From assembly GCA_951802425.1 (NCBI GenBank), contig OX637801.1, positions 2,480,001-2,544,000 on the forward strand: a DNA stretch of 64,000 nt, written 5' to 3'. The stretch comes from Clavaria fumosa. Lineage: Eukaryota; Basidiomycota; Agaricomycetes; Agaricales; Clavariaceae. The first letter of the stretch is position 1. Every line of letters begins with the position of its first letter. The notes below the pieces were generated by a model. The model saw nothing but the letters and a program-made list of their open reading frames with translations. It was not told where the DNA came from and searched no databases. The translations under genes and the position numbers were made by a program. Positions 1 through 10,057 of this stretch are shown here, piece after piece.

Positions 1-1
1 G

Positions 2-415
2 GACCAGCCCTCGAAGAAGCTTGACCATAAACGAGCAGGGCCCTTCGCCATTGAGGAGAAGGTGGGGCCAGCAGGGTATCGGCTCAAGCTCCCTCAGGCC
101 TGGCACATCCATCGGGTCTTCAATGAGTTGCTGTTGACACCTTACCATCCCCCTTCCTTCCCTTCTCAGAACCTGCCTCCCCCTCCACCCCCTACAATCA
201 ATGATGACCACCTGGAGTATGATGTGGAGGCAATCCTTGATGTTAAGAAGGTGGGGCGTGGAGTGAGATACCTGGTGAAGTGGTTGGGATACCCTGTAGA
301 GGAGAACACTTGGGAGCCACAACAGAACCTCACCAATGTGGCACTGCTTCTCTGGGACTTCTTCCTTGCTCACCCCAACAAGGCCAAGCTAGCTGGTCAG
401 GACGCCCAGCCTTAA
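2..415 (+). CDS. 3' end of a Ty3/gypsy pol gene (integrase tail and chromodomain), partial
   Basis: The frame is open from the window edge to a TAA. It matches the C-terminus of the intact element at 9103-14998: the integrase GPF/Y stretch (AGPFAIEEKVGPAGYRLKLP), a proline-rich linker, and a chromodomain with YLVKWLGYP and ENTWEP. In chromoviruses this domain guides integration to marked chromatin. A purine run (AAGAGGGGGG) follows the stop and serves as polypurine tract before the LTR at 427. The rest of the element lies outside the window. Codons are CpG-poor compared with the intact copy, so this is an older copy, although this part has no stop. Confidence 0.85.
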   Translation, partial: DQPSKKLDHKRAGPFAIEEKVGPAGYRLKLPQAWHIHRVFNELLLTPYHPPSFPSQNLPPPPPPTINDDHLEYDVEAILDVKKVGRGVRYLVKWLGYPVEENTWEPQQNLTNVALLLWDFFLAHPNKAKLAGQDAQP

Positions 416-426
416 GAGGGGGGTGA

Positions 427-709
427 TGTTAGGATTGCTTATGTAAGCCATCCCAAAGTGCAGTTGTGGAGAAACTGGGGAGGGTTGTTGGAAGGTCACA
501 TGACCTGTGGCTGGGTTTGGATTATGTAATCATGTAAGATCACATGACCTGGGGCCTGGGCGCATCATGTGATCCGAGGGTCCGAGCGTGGCAAGTGCCG
601 AAGCGTTCGCTATAAGTACTTTCGCTTTTCCTTTTTTGTACTCTTTTCCCCTTATCTTAGTATTGTCGTCATGACCTTATGCTTAAGTTGTTTGAGACCC
701 AGTCTGATA
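427..709 (+). repeat. 3' LTR, family B gypsy element
   Basis: The LTR starts TGTTAGG directly after the polypurine tract and ends CAGTCTGATA, like the other family B LTRs at 5509 and 17942. It has a degraded TATA region and the pyrimidine-rich stretch ending in ATCTTAGTAT, the proposed transcript start. Former TCACGTGA motifs now read TCACATGA or TCATGTGA. The 5 bp after it, TTAAT, would be the target duplication; its partner is outside the window. Confidence 0.85.
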
Positions 710-714
710 TTAAT

Positions 715-842
715 GCCCTTGCAAGGTTGCAGACAGGCACTAAAGGTCGCTGTTGGTCATGTGACTTCACTATTTGCTATTTGCTATTGGTCTTTGGGAT
801 ATGTTCAGGCCTTGATGGTGGCTTAGGTAAGCAATCCTGACA
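715..842 (-). repeat. Truncated LTR of a family C gypsy element
   Basis: On the minus strand this begins TGTCAGGATTGCTTACC and resembles the first part of the family C LTR at 28606-29181 (shared stretches near the GTCATGTGAC motif). It is cut off where the family B LTR abuts it. It is probably the target into which the family B element inserted. Confidence 0.6.
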
Positions 843-1179
843 TAAAATGCAAAGTCATATCAAGGACCTTGCCCAACAAGCAGAAAAATTGAGAGACAAA
901 CTCAGAGCCATGATCAGAGGTGACATGCAATGGAACTCTGTGTTTCACAAAGATGTGGAGTATGAACAGATGAGCCAACTCTGTAGAGTTCACTTCATTG
1001 GTTGTCAGGATGAAAATCCCCTGCTTCATAAACCTATCAACAACCACTAGAATTGTGATTGTGGTAAAACCAGAGCTCTCAGTGAGTTGCTCAATGAAAT
1101 CCATTGAAATGGAATTCCATGGTTTCTTGGGTATAGGAAGCTGCTTGAGCATTCTCAGGTTCAAGGGAGTCCAGACCAC
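843..1179 (-). pseudogene. Integrase core relic, gypsy family D
   Basis: The reading frame contains SMDFIEQL and VVVDRFMKQ (first catalytic aspartate region) and HVTSDHGSEFVS (second aspartate, normally SDRGSEF). It ends before the glutamate and runs into the LTR fragment at 842. The R-to-H change in SDHG fits a CGN-to-CAN CpG transition. The remnant is not functional. Confidence 0.75.
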
Positions 1180-1866
1180 CAGATATCCTTGCAGAGTTGA
1201 TTATTGTCAATCATGAATGAGGTGTGGAGTGTGGGCTTGTAAAGTGATGGGGCTTGGGGTGATGAAATCAATTGTCTGCCAGTAAACATTGGCAGGAGAT
1301 TCTGCAGATTGACACAGGTGTAGTCATTATCCCCCTCTTTAGGTTAGATGTCCCAATGTCTAGTCAACACATTGGGTTTCATTCCAAGTCAACCCAGGTG
1401 AAATTCAATGATGAAATTGAACAGTGAAAGGAGCTCCAACCACTGGGCTTGATGCTGGGTGAGCAGGTGGACTGTGGAGAAGTACTCAAGGTTCTTGTGG
1501 TCAGTAACAATGTTGATTGGAGTTTCAGAACCCTCAAGATAGTGCCTCCAAGTGGTGAACAGCTCAAATATAGCAAGGAGTTCCTTGTTGTGAGTGTTGT
1601 ACAGTATTTCAGTTTAGAGATGCCCAGGGTGTGGGAATGAAAAGCAATTGGGTGGACTTCACCATTGGAGGTGACTGTAGAGAGAATTGCAGTTAGACAG
1701 GTTAGAAGACTTGGAATTATCCAAAGTCTCCTTTTTGTTGTTGCTCAGTGTCAGAGCCTTGCCAGAGTCTCAGGAGATCTGCTGCCAAGCCCAGTAACAA
1801 TCATCAATTGCACTGGCTTGCTTGTGGAGTCCATGGAGCATATCCACACAGTTAACATCTGCCAGT

Positions 1867-2304
1867 TTATCTTTGATGCAGCTGGCAAGTCCTTTGTAGA
1901 ACTGCATACTCATCCAAATGGACTATAGCAGTGAATCTGTTGAATGAAATGGTGTATTTCATCAACTTGTGGTCCTTGTGCATCCAGAGGCATTTGAGTT
2001 TGAACTCTGCCTTGCAGACCACATTGTACAGACCAAAATTCTTGGTAAGCTGTGTGGTAAAGAGCTTGTAGTTTGATAGAACTGGATGGTTTTCACCATC
2101 CAGAATCATGGGCTCAAACCATTCCAGGGTGAAGCCCTGGAGATAAGAAAGAACATAGTTAATCTTATGAGAGTCAGGCTTGAATGCCCTTGGGTGATCA
2201 AGGAAGTTGAGCTGGCATTGGATGAGGAAGCTTTTGAGCTTCTTTGCATCCAAGCCATTGAAGGTGTCAGGATCACATGGTTTAACCATCTCACTTGTTT
2301 GCAC
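1867..2304 (-). pseudogene. gag relic, gypsy family D
   Basis: About 145 codons are open. They carry a pattern common to fungal gypsy Gag proteins: P-DTFNG---KKL-SFL-QCQLNF, then SYLQG-TLEWFEP, then F-LY--V--AE--L. Gag would form the virus-like particle. The zinc knuckle and C-terminus are gone, and the frame runs into unrelated sequence, so this is a remnant. Confidence 0.7.
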
Positions 2305-2704
2305 AGATAATCTCCTTAAGGAGGCATGCCAGAGTTAGGTCATGATCAGCCCTAGGTATTGGGTCATTTAGTTCCTTGTCATCAGCAACCAAAGGCTCAG
2401 ACTCTTCATTGTGGTCCAGAGGTCCGGACACACTCAGAGTGGCCTCAGTTGGTTCAGGGATGTAAATGTCTTCAGTGACCCAGGGCAGAAGCCAAGCACC
2501 AGAACATGTTGTAGGCATTGTCAGGTTTGTATATACAAGGTGTGAAGTTTGAATATACTGTCATGGTCCTATCAGGTTAGCAGAGGAGGGTAGCAGGAAC
2601 AGAGAAATGAGTGGAGTCCAGTTGGAGTCCAAGATCAGAGAAGCAGAGTAGTAGTTAGAGATAATGGAGTGGAATGGGACTGCAGCCTCAATGTATGTGT
2701 TGTG

Positions 2705-3158
2705 TAGTGAATGGCACGGGTAACCCACAGGTAAATTTGACTGTACCCCTACCTGCACCTGACAGTACCCTTACCCATGGGTACGGGTCCACTAAACTGC
2801 TGGGTATGGGTACGGGTTTGTACTTCTAACTATGCTATGCACAAATACAATGGTGTCCCACCCATCTGCCATCTCCTCCTCATCTCCTTCAACTTCAGCC
2901 AATACTGTGACACCCATAACATCATTGTCCTTCACTAGACCTAACTTACTCCACATGCCAATGCAAATCAATGCCCAAGTTGACTGAGCTGACAGCCAAA
3001 TCTGGACATGCGACAATAGGATCCACACTGACTGGCTACCCATGTACCCCTATGAAGGGTACGGGTTTTGGAAGGTCCAGAATCCATTACCCGTACCCGC
3101 ACCTACCCATACCCATGAAGAAAACCCATGTGGGTACCAATACCCATGCAATTCACTA
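2705..3158. mobile_element. Non-autonomous hAT-type MITE with 8-bp target duplication
   Basis: The element is bounded by imperfect terminal inverted repeats: TAGTG-AATGGCACGGGTA at the left, and TAGTGAATTGCATGGGTA when the right end is read in reverse. It is flanked on both sides by the same 8 bp, GTGTTGTG (2697-2704 and 3159-3166). An 8-bp duplication and ends of the TA-NG type are hallmarks of hAT elements. The inside has repeated ACCCATGGGTACGGGT-like motifs and no coding capacity, so it must have moved with a transposase supplied elsewhere. Confidence 0.8.
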
Positions 3159-3629
3159 GTGTTGTGCCACCATGTATATATGTGTCCCTATATACCAGAT
3201 AGACACAATGCCTAAGGCAAGGTCAGAAGTTAGAGAAGAAACTCCAAAGTCCATCAGAGTTGTTCAGAGTTGATTGAGTTTATCAGAAGATGTCAAGGAT
3301 GTTAAGGATGATGAGGACAAAAGCTCAGGAACAAGAGATAATAATATTCAAACTGGAGAGCAGGGAAGTATGTGTGGGTTCTTATACTGCAAAGACAGGA
3401 GTACAGGAACACTCTGAAACATAGTACATATCAAATTTCAAGGAGGAGTTTCACCACAAGTGCCTGTGCAATTTTCCAGAACAAAGTAACAACAATAAGA
3501 CATTCCCATGGGCATCCTCAATCCAATTTAAATCACTCAAATTGATAGAGAATTGGATGAGCTATAATTTGCATGATGTTTTCTGCCACAAAGATGGAAA
3601 AAATTATTATGTAATTGACATGCTGCCAA
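3159..3629. other. No gene seen; AT-rich CpG-poor filler
   Basis: The sequence continues the DNA interrupted by the MITE at 2705. It is low in CpG and has no convincing coding frame. It may be part of an older transposon, but no terminal repeats were recognised. Confidence 0.4.
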
Positions 3630-4130
3630 TACAGTTGACACCCTCCTAACCCATACCCCAGATAACCCATAACCCCTGAAATCCCATAGATTTACTGGAC
3701 CACCAACTTGGTGGGCAGGGATTTCCATGACATAACCCATAGGTCTGCAATAACCCATAACCCATAACCCTCTTCAGCCAAAACCCATAACCTTATATAA
3801 TATTAGACTTAGTCACCCATCAGAATGAGTTACCACAGCTGCTAGTGAGCTCAAAAACAAGTGGTTTAACCATTTAACCTCTTTCTAATGGCTGAGAAAA
3901 TTGATATTCTTAAGAAAGGTCTTGCTAAATTTTTGGAAAAGATCAAGGGTCATAAAGATGAATTACAGTTGAACCTCTCATAACCCATACTCTTGATAAC
4001 CCATAACCCCTTATATCCCATAGCGAAAGCCATCTACCAACTCAGTTTGCAGGGAATCCCACACCACAACCCATCAGTCTGCAATAACCCATAACCCATA
4101 CCCCTCAGCAAGCAAAACCCATAGGTTTTG
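3630..4130. mobile_element. Two pogo/Tc1-like terminal fragments with CCCATAAC repeats
   Basis: Two related stretches begin TACAGTTGA (3630 and 3964) followed by CCTCCTAACCCATA or CCTCTCATAACCCATA. Both contain runs of CCCATAACCC and a shared GCAATAACCCATAACCCATA. Ends of the form TA-CAGTTGAA are common in pogo/Tc1-type elements, which insert at TA. The matching right ends were not found, so the extents are uncertain. Confidence 0.45.
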
Positions 4131-4210
4131 CCTGTCAAATTAGATGTAGTCCCTCAATTTTATTGTCAAATGATTAATTCACCATTAGCTCATTGTAATC
4201 ATGTGCCACT

Positions 4211-5030
4211 GTGCCACCGAATTACCCTCAAAATAAACTTTTAGAATTTTCTCCCCTTGAAAATATCACCTCTATGGCTCTTAAACCAGTTGAAGTTCTT
4301 AAGAAAGGGCTTGCTAAATTTACAGAATCAATCAAGACTTGCAAGAAGGAACTTGGTGCAAAGCTAGCTAGGGCCGAAACCATTTCCTCATCAGATGAGT
4401 GCTGGTTGGGATGGCGAAGCAAACACTGTTGACGAGCAACACATTCTCGACACCTTGGAGTCAGCCTCAGACTATGAACGAGGGCTTGAACACTTGGATG
4501 AAAATGGAAAGGCAATTGTGAGGAAGCTGAGGGAGTGGGCTGGTGACTTGGTGAAGGTTGCAGGAAACAAACAGAAATGTACACTGTACACCTTGTAATG
4601 CCCAAGGAAAACAAATCACTGACAATTCTTGTGAAGGTTCCACATATGAGAAAGAACCTAAAGCACCTAAGAAGAAATCCAATGCTGGTCCTGCCTTTAC
4701 AAAGAAAGAAAATGCTACATTGGCTCAGTGCATTGAAGTTCTCGATTGGCACCACAAAAATGGTCAACACCAGTCAAAGACCACCCAGCATTTTGATCCA
4801 ATCTACCTGAACCTTAAGATCAAACAGCCATTGGTCTCGGCATGGGTCAAAGAAGAAGCAAAATGGTGCAAGCTTTGGGAACAAGCAAGCCACCAAAGTT
4901 TTTGGACTGTGAAATGAGCTTGACAGACTGAGCATCCCGAGGTTTCTGAAATGATGTCGTTATGGGTTTTAAAGGCCATGGGTGATGGGATTCTGCTGAC
5001 TGGGGAACATCAGGAAAAAGAACCCCCAGC
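4211..5030 (+). pseudogene. pogo/Tigger-type transposase N-terminal relic
   Basis: Overlapping frames encode an acidic/basic N-terminus and then a helix-turn-helix stretch around 4690-4915, with LAQCIEVLDWHHKNGQ, SKTTQHF and IKQPLVSAW. This resembles the CENP-B-like DNA-binding half of basidiomycete pogo transposases. After a TGA at 4915 the same frame continues (QTEHPEVSEMMSLWVLKAM, ILLTGE), matching the second DNA-binding helix. The catalytic DDE half is absent. At least one frameshift and one stop break it. The pogo-like ends just upstream fit the same element. Confidence 0.65.
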
Positions 5031-5152
5031 AGTAGATACCAGCATAGACTATGTAGACTACACAGACTGCATAGACTGCTGTAGCATATGTAGTGAGAAA
5101 AATAGCAATACATAGAAGGTATGGATTACTATATAGCATGTAATAGACTGGG

Positions 5153-5271
5153 TAGCATATTATGCATTGTAGTAATGGTAGTAGAGCCTATGTACTATGT
5201 TGAGCCTAGTAGCATATTATGAGTGCATTGTAGTCATGGTAGTAAAGCCTATGTACTATGTTGAGCCTAGT
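5153..5271. repeat. Two-copy tandem repeat of about 60 bp
   Basis: The unit, beginning AGCATATTATG and ending TATGTTGAGCCTAGT, occurs twice in a row with a 4-bp length difference. A third, diverged start follows at about 5272. No coding role is apparent. Confidence 0.6.
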
Positions 5272-5508
5272 AGCAACTATTGATAGTGCTGTTGGGTAGG
5301 ATAGTAAGCCTTTGTACTACATTGAATTGACAGCACAGATGTTGTCATGATTATGATATAATCAGGAGCTGAGTGGAGGTGAGGTGAATTCCAGTGCAAG
5401 GTTGAAGCAATAAACTCATGAGTGTTTCAGCAGGCTATAGATTAGGATTAAAATGAACAATTCATGATATTGTGCAGTATATGACAAGTACATAGAGTAG
5501 TCTCTTTT

Positions 5509-5798
5509 TGTTAGGATTGCTTACATAAGCCATCCCAAAGAGGAGTTGTGGAGAAACTGGGGAGGGTTGTTGGAAGGTCACATGACCTGTGGCTGGGGTC
5601 AGATTACATAATTGTAAGATCACATGACCTGGAGCCTGGGCATGTCACATGATCCAAGGGTCTGAGCATGGGAACACCAGCAAATGCTGAAGCATTCAGT
5701 ATATAATACCTTCACTTTTCCTCTTTTGTACTCTTTCCCCTTATGTTAGTATTGTTGTCATGACCTTACATTTAAGTTGTTTGAGACCCAGTCTGATA
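5509..5798 (+). repeat. Solo LTR, family B, target duplication CTTTT
   Basis: A complete 290-bp family B LTR (TGTTAGG to GTCTGATA) with no internal region. It is flanked by CTTTT at 5504-5508 and 5799-5803, which shows insertion followed by LTR-LTR recombination. It is decayed: most CpG sites read TG or CA. The proposed transcript start reads ATGTTAGTAT here. Confidence 0.9.
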
Positions 5799-7130
5799 CT
5801 TTTGGACTAAAATTGTTACAAAGATTTGTACTCCATAAATGAATGCATATCAGTATACTTGTTGAGATAAAATTGAGCTGCTGAATCAAGAGCATTATTT
5901 CTGGTCCATGAGATAGGTACATCTGCTGATCCAAAGTGAGGAATCAACAGACAACTGTGCCAAATCCTATCAATGCTGACTACTTCAGCATTTGCAGAAT
6001 TTTGTCAAGTAGACAAAATAATCTGATACATGCCAGTTGCTAGATCAAAGCTTGTAAGTGGTCTGTACCAGTGAACATATGCTAAAGGATGTGGTACTAT
6101 GCCCAGGCCATCAGCAAAACAGCTTGGCTAAATGTAAGTATGGACTGGTATGGACTGGTGTGTAACACCCCAAGTTGTCTTGGGGTGTTACATACCAGTC
6201 CATACCTCTCTACTGTACCATTTCATTCAATTGACCAGGTGGTGTGATGCATTCCTCTGGTCAAATTTTGAATTGACTGAAAGTAGAAGTCAAGTGTGAC
6301 ATGAGGGATAATTGACTGCCCCTCCACCAGTATATATTAGGTAACTGTCACCCAAAAAGGGAATTTCACCTTACAAATTGACCAATTCCTCAAATGATGT
6401 GTGACCAGTGTGATTTTTGGCCAATTTGGGGAGGTGCATGATGCATGACAGGTCAATTGAATGAAATGGTACAGTATACTGACAACTTAGCTGAGCTGTT
6501 TTGCTGATGAGATGCTTTGGAAGATCAAAAATCTTGCTACGTGAAGACCTAGTTGAAGTTGACATCAAATTGTAGACAATTGATAGCCTTAGACTAACCT
6601 TTTAATCCATCCTCTTTCCACTGTGATTTGTTTTCAATGATCAAGGTAGTGTCAAAGCATGGTGGAGTTGCTGGCTTGCATGGTCCATTAGAATGGCCAG
6701 GCATTCCATGAATCTGATATAATTGTTCATCAGCTTGGGGCTTGGATGGCAACTTGACAGTAATATATTTATACACATCAAATCAATCATGATAGTTTGG
6801 ATGAATATGATCTCTTCCAAAAGATTGCTCCAAAAAGGTGTTCAAAGCTTGGATAAAGCTAGGTACCCATTTATTTTGGTAAATTAGTACAGAAAATATC
6901 AATTAATTTTTTTGACATATCCACATTAATCTACAGATCAAGTAGTGTCTTATGAAAAAAAAAATCTTGAGAATTGCTTGAGAATTGACTGAGAAATGGG
7001 CCAGAACATTTGTGGGTCATTGATTTGGTAAGCTTGTGGCTGTACTTGTGGCATGGTGTCCCAGAAAGTTGTCACATGCTCTGTGTTGAACTTGTCGTTC
7101 TCTCTGCCTCCCACCATCACTCTCTCCCCC
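5799..7130. other. No gene seen; CpG-poor region with foldbacks
   Basis: No frame resembles a protein. The region holds the foldback at 6110-6510 and otherwise unassigned AT-rich DNA. Confidence 0.4.
6110..6510. repeat. Imperfect palindrome with a 28-bp hairpin inside
   Basis: CATCAGCAAAACAGCT at 6110 recurs inverted near 6510. GTACCATTTCATTCAATTGACC at about 6219 recurs inverted near 6470. Between the first pair of arms lies a hairpin with 28-bp arms at 6147-6174 and 6179-6206 (one G:T step) around the loop TTGT. The layout is that of a foldback or MITE-like element, with a second inverted repeat possibly inserted in it. Confidence 0.7.
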
Positions 7131-8045
7131 CTTTCTCCCATCCCCAGCAATGACGACAGTGGCGACGGCACCCTCACCCTCACCTCCAACGATGATGACG
7201 ACAGTGGCAGCACCCTCACCCTCACCCTCCTCCAGCGATGACGACGACAGTGGTGGTACCCTCACCCTCTCTCTCCTCCAGTGATGACGGCGATGGCGGC
7301 GGCACCTCCTCCCTCTCCCTCTCCCTCTCCTTCAGTGACAACCATGGCAGCAGCGGCACCCTCAGCGAGGGGCCACCAGGCGTGCCCTCTCCCTTTTTTT
7401 CATGATTCATTTCATTTTTTTTATTCTACAGGGCGATGGAGGGCAATGGCACTTCTCCGTCTCCTCTCTCTCCCTCTCCTCCCTCTCCTCCCTCCCTCTC
7501 TCCTCCAGCAACTACAATGACAGCAGTGGCAGCAGCAGCAACACAACAGCAGTGGCGGCAGTGGCAACAGAGCATTAGCAGTGGCAGCAGTGGCAACAGA
7601 GCAACAGTGGTGGCGGCAGCAGCGACGGCGGTGGCAACAGCAGCGGCAGCAACAGCGGCGGCAACAGCGGTGGCAGCAACAGCGGCAGTGGCGATGGGGG
7701 CGGCAGTGACAGCAACATCGGCAGGGGCGGGGGCAGCGGCAGCAACATCAGTGGCGGCGGCGACAGGGGCGGCAGCAACATCGGCAGCAGTGGGGGTGGC
7801 AGTGACAGCAGCGGCAGGGGCAGTGACGGGGGCGGCAGCAACAGCAACATCGGCAGTGGCAGTGACAGCAGTGGCGGCGGCAGCAATGGGGGCGGCAGCG
7901 ACAGCAGTGGCAGCAGTGGCAACAGAGCAACAGTGGCAGCAGCAACATCGGCAGCAGCGATGGCAGCGGCAATGGGGGTGGCAACAGCAGCGGCAGCAAC
8001 ATCGACGGCAGTGGCAGCGACAGCAGTGGTGATGGCGGCAGCAAT
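7130..8045. repeat. GC-rich compound trinucleotide repeat block
   Basis: The block starts with CCCTCACCCTCACCT-type and TCTCCCTC-type runs. It then becomes a long imperfect array of GGCAGC, AACAGC and GGCGGC triplets. Every frame is open for long stretches because of the triplet period and would give Ala/Gln/Gly or Leu/Pro runs. Unlike its neighbourhood it keeps many CpGs. It is treated as repeat, not gene. Confidence 0.75.
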
Positions 8046-8224
8046 GTCAGGACCCATTCATTTTTCCTTTGCCCAAGTCCAGTCAATGACATGAATTCCT
8101 TGCAATAGAGTATTGTAATTACAATAAATAGCCATTGCAAGAGATGATTGTAAGTGTATTGCAAGACATGACAATACAGCCTCTGTGACAACTGTGATGT
8201 GCTTGTCCCAAAGTGGACAATAGC

Positions 8225-8375
8225 CATGCAATATATTACAATACATGTCCCTTTCAGGCCTGCCCTCCCTTTCAGGCCTGCCCTTCCTTTCCCAGGCCTG
8301 CCCTGACAATAGCCATGCAATATATTACAATACATGTCCTTTCCCAGGCCTGCCCTGCCTATTGCAGGGTCCCCT
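8225..8375. repeat. Short duplicated segments around CAGGCCTGCCCT
   Basis: ATAGCCATGCAATATATTAC followed by AATACATGTCC occurs twice (about 8220 and 8309). Each copy is followed by repeats of TTTC(CC)AGGCCTGCCCT. It is a small local amplification with no coding frame. Confidence 0.6.
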
Positions 8376-8880
8376 GACAAACAATGGCAAACAAAATATG
8401 CTAAAAATAAAATAAAAAACTCGAAATTGAGCAGCCCTGTGCCTGGTCCCTCAGGTACAGCTTACCAATCAGGCATAGCTGCTTTTGGTAAGCTGCTATG
8501 ACCGTGGGAAAATCTTCGCATGGCTTGCAAAATATGACTTTTTATACACCAAAAAATCGGCAAAAATCAGGAGATTCCGAATCTGAACACCCCACATTTG
8601 TATCTGCCTTGGTTCAGTGTCAATTTGCAAAATACACAGAAAATATTCATTTTCCACAATTCTGCAGTACTCTGCAGTACTCTGGCTTGAAAATGGTTAG
8701 TGGAGGATACACACATTACCTGTGGACATATGGGGAGGGTGTAGATTAGTTTGACAACCCACCCACCATCTCTGTCACCTCCCTGGAATCCATTACTAGG
8801 AATTAGGGTTATTGGCCTGGGAGCATGGCTATTTGTTATATTGCAAATTCCAGCCATCAGACTACACCTTATGACATCTA
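8376..8880. other. No gene seen
   Basis: AT-rich sequence between the repeats and the inverted-repeat arm at 8881. The small open frames do not resemble known proteins. Confidence 0.4.
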
Positions 8881-9102
8881 ATACAATCATACAAAAGCCC
8901 ATAATATTTGGTGCAGAACTACAGATTCCCCATGTCTATTTTCCCAAAATTCTCAAAATCTCTCCCCAGACAGTCCCTTTTGTCAAATCACATATTCCTG
9001 TGGTCTGATAGCTGACAAGGTATGCATGAATACATCTTCAAAGTTTGGTGAAGTTAGGCCAAGTTCTCAGGAAGATAGCTCAGAATGTGTCTTTTGGAGG
9101 AC
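8881..9102 (+). repeat. Left arm of a long inverted repeat flanking element 1
   Basis: About 222 bp whose reverse complement occurs at 15050-15275 with few differences. Before element 1 inserted, the arms were separated by only about 40 bp, because the retroelement sits at the inner edge of this arm (target duplication AGGAC). The DNA was therefore a near-perfect large palindrome. Confidence 0.85.
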
Positions 9103-9407
9103 TGTCAGGATCGCTTACATAAGCAGGTTGGAAAGGCCAAGAAAGGATCGCAAAAGAGTTGCGGGAAGTTTGCGGACGAGTCACGTGACCCGAACGGGTG
9201 GTGGCTTACATAATGGGAAAATCACGTGACCCGGGCCTGGACGCATCACGTGACGCACGGGGTCCGAGCGTGGGAACGCCGGCAACTCCCGAACCGCTCG
9301 CTATATATACTACGTCGCTTTCTTACTTGTACCCTTTTCCCCTTATGTTAGTATCGTCATCATCGACCTTACGTTAAGTTGTGTGAACCGTGAGACTAAG
9401 TCTGACA
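9103..9407 (+). repeat. 5' LTR of element 1
   Basis: Runs TGTCAGG to TCTGACA. It has three TCACGTGA palindromes in U3, a TATATATA box at 9302-9309, and a pyrimidine-rich stretch leading to ATGTTAGTAT at 9345-9354. The latter is the proposed start of the transcript (start of R), because it is complementary to the primer site. Confidence 0.95.
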
Positions 9408-9409
9408 CA

Positions 9410-9419
9410 ATACTAACAT
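9410..9419 (+). promoter_or_regulatory. Proposed self-priming primer-binding site of element 1
   Basis: Two bases after the 5' LTR lies ATACTAACAT, the exact reverse complement of ATGTTAGTAT at 9345-9354 inside the LTR, 35 nt past the TATA box. No tRNA 3' end is evident. The geometry matches Tf1-type self-priming, in which the first bases of the element RNA fold back as primer for minus-strand DNA. Confidence 0.7.
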
Positions 9420-10057
9420 CAACCCCTGTCTGCCCTAGCCCCGTGTCCTAACCCGGCTAGCCTGGACCCCTATCTCAAACTGTCACACTCTGTGACAGCT
9501 TATCCCCCTCATCCTCTTTCTCTTTACCCTGCCCACGGTGTGCAACAGAACCGTGTGAAATTTTTACTGTGTGTAGATACACGTGACCAGACCCGGAGGA
9601 AGTCTACTGTGACCCTCCCCAAGAGACACCGAGTGCCAAAGGCCCGGAACTTTGCTTTACAGCTACGTACCAGTGAATCGTGTAGTGTACAGGGCACGGA
9701 AAGGCCCTATACATAGTTTTTCTGTAGTTTCCTGGTCCAGTGGACAGGGCCCTTGCTCTGTGACCATTGTCAGAAGGGCACACGGGCAACTCACTAGGAG
9801 TTGTGGAGTGACCACCTGGGACACCATTCGGGCCCCACGCTAGCAACAAGTTTTATAGAATAAGAGTTCTATAAGTACCTAGATACATAGAGAGCAGCCT
9901 GAGAGGACAGGACTGCTAAGAGATCGAAGAAATCCTGAGTGCCCAAGGCCCGGAATTCTATTTACAGCGTCTGCGTCCGAGACCGGGTCGAGCCCAGCTC
10001 CCCCCCGATTCCCCTGTTACCGACGTCCCCGAAACCCCATCACCACCACCAGGGTCT
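9420..10057 (+). other. Leader of element 1
   Basis: About 640 bp of untranslated leader between primer site and gag. It holds short open frames but none is conserved in frame. The homologous leader of the inverted family B fragment (27638-28199) has kept the sequence but not a frame. It probably carries packaging signals. Confidence 0.5.

Larger units (their letters stand above)
843..2520 (-). mobile_element. Decayed gypsy element of a separate family (D), reverse orientation
   Basis: Read on the minus strand, this holds gag-like, RNase H-like and integrase-like segments in the normal gypsy order. The protease and most of the reverse transcriptase are missing. The RNase H part includes recognisable TDHKNLEYF and LTQHQAQWLELL stretches at about 1380-1600, interrupted by stops. 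The family differs from the chromodomain elements elsewhere in the window. No LTR could be assigned with confidence. Confidence 0.7.

Noticed and set aside
3640..4125. Telomere-like CCCATAACCC repeats
   Set aside because: The unit is not the fungal telomere repeat (TTAGGG/CCCTAA) and lies next to pogo-like ends, so transposon origin is likelier.
7436..8057. Long overlapping open frames on both strands in the triplet-repeat block
   Set aside because: All frames are open because of the 3-bp period; the products would be simple Ala/Gln/Leu/Pro runs with no promoter or splice context.
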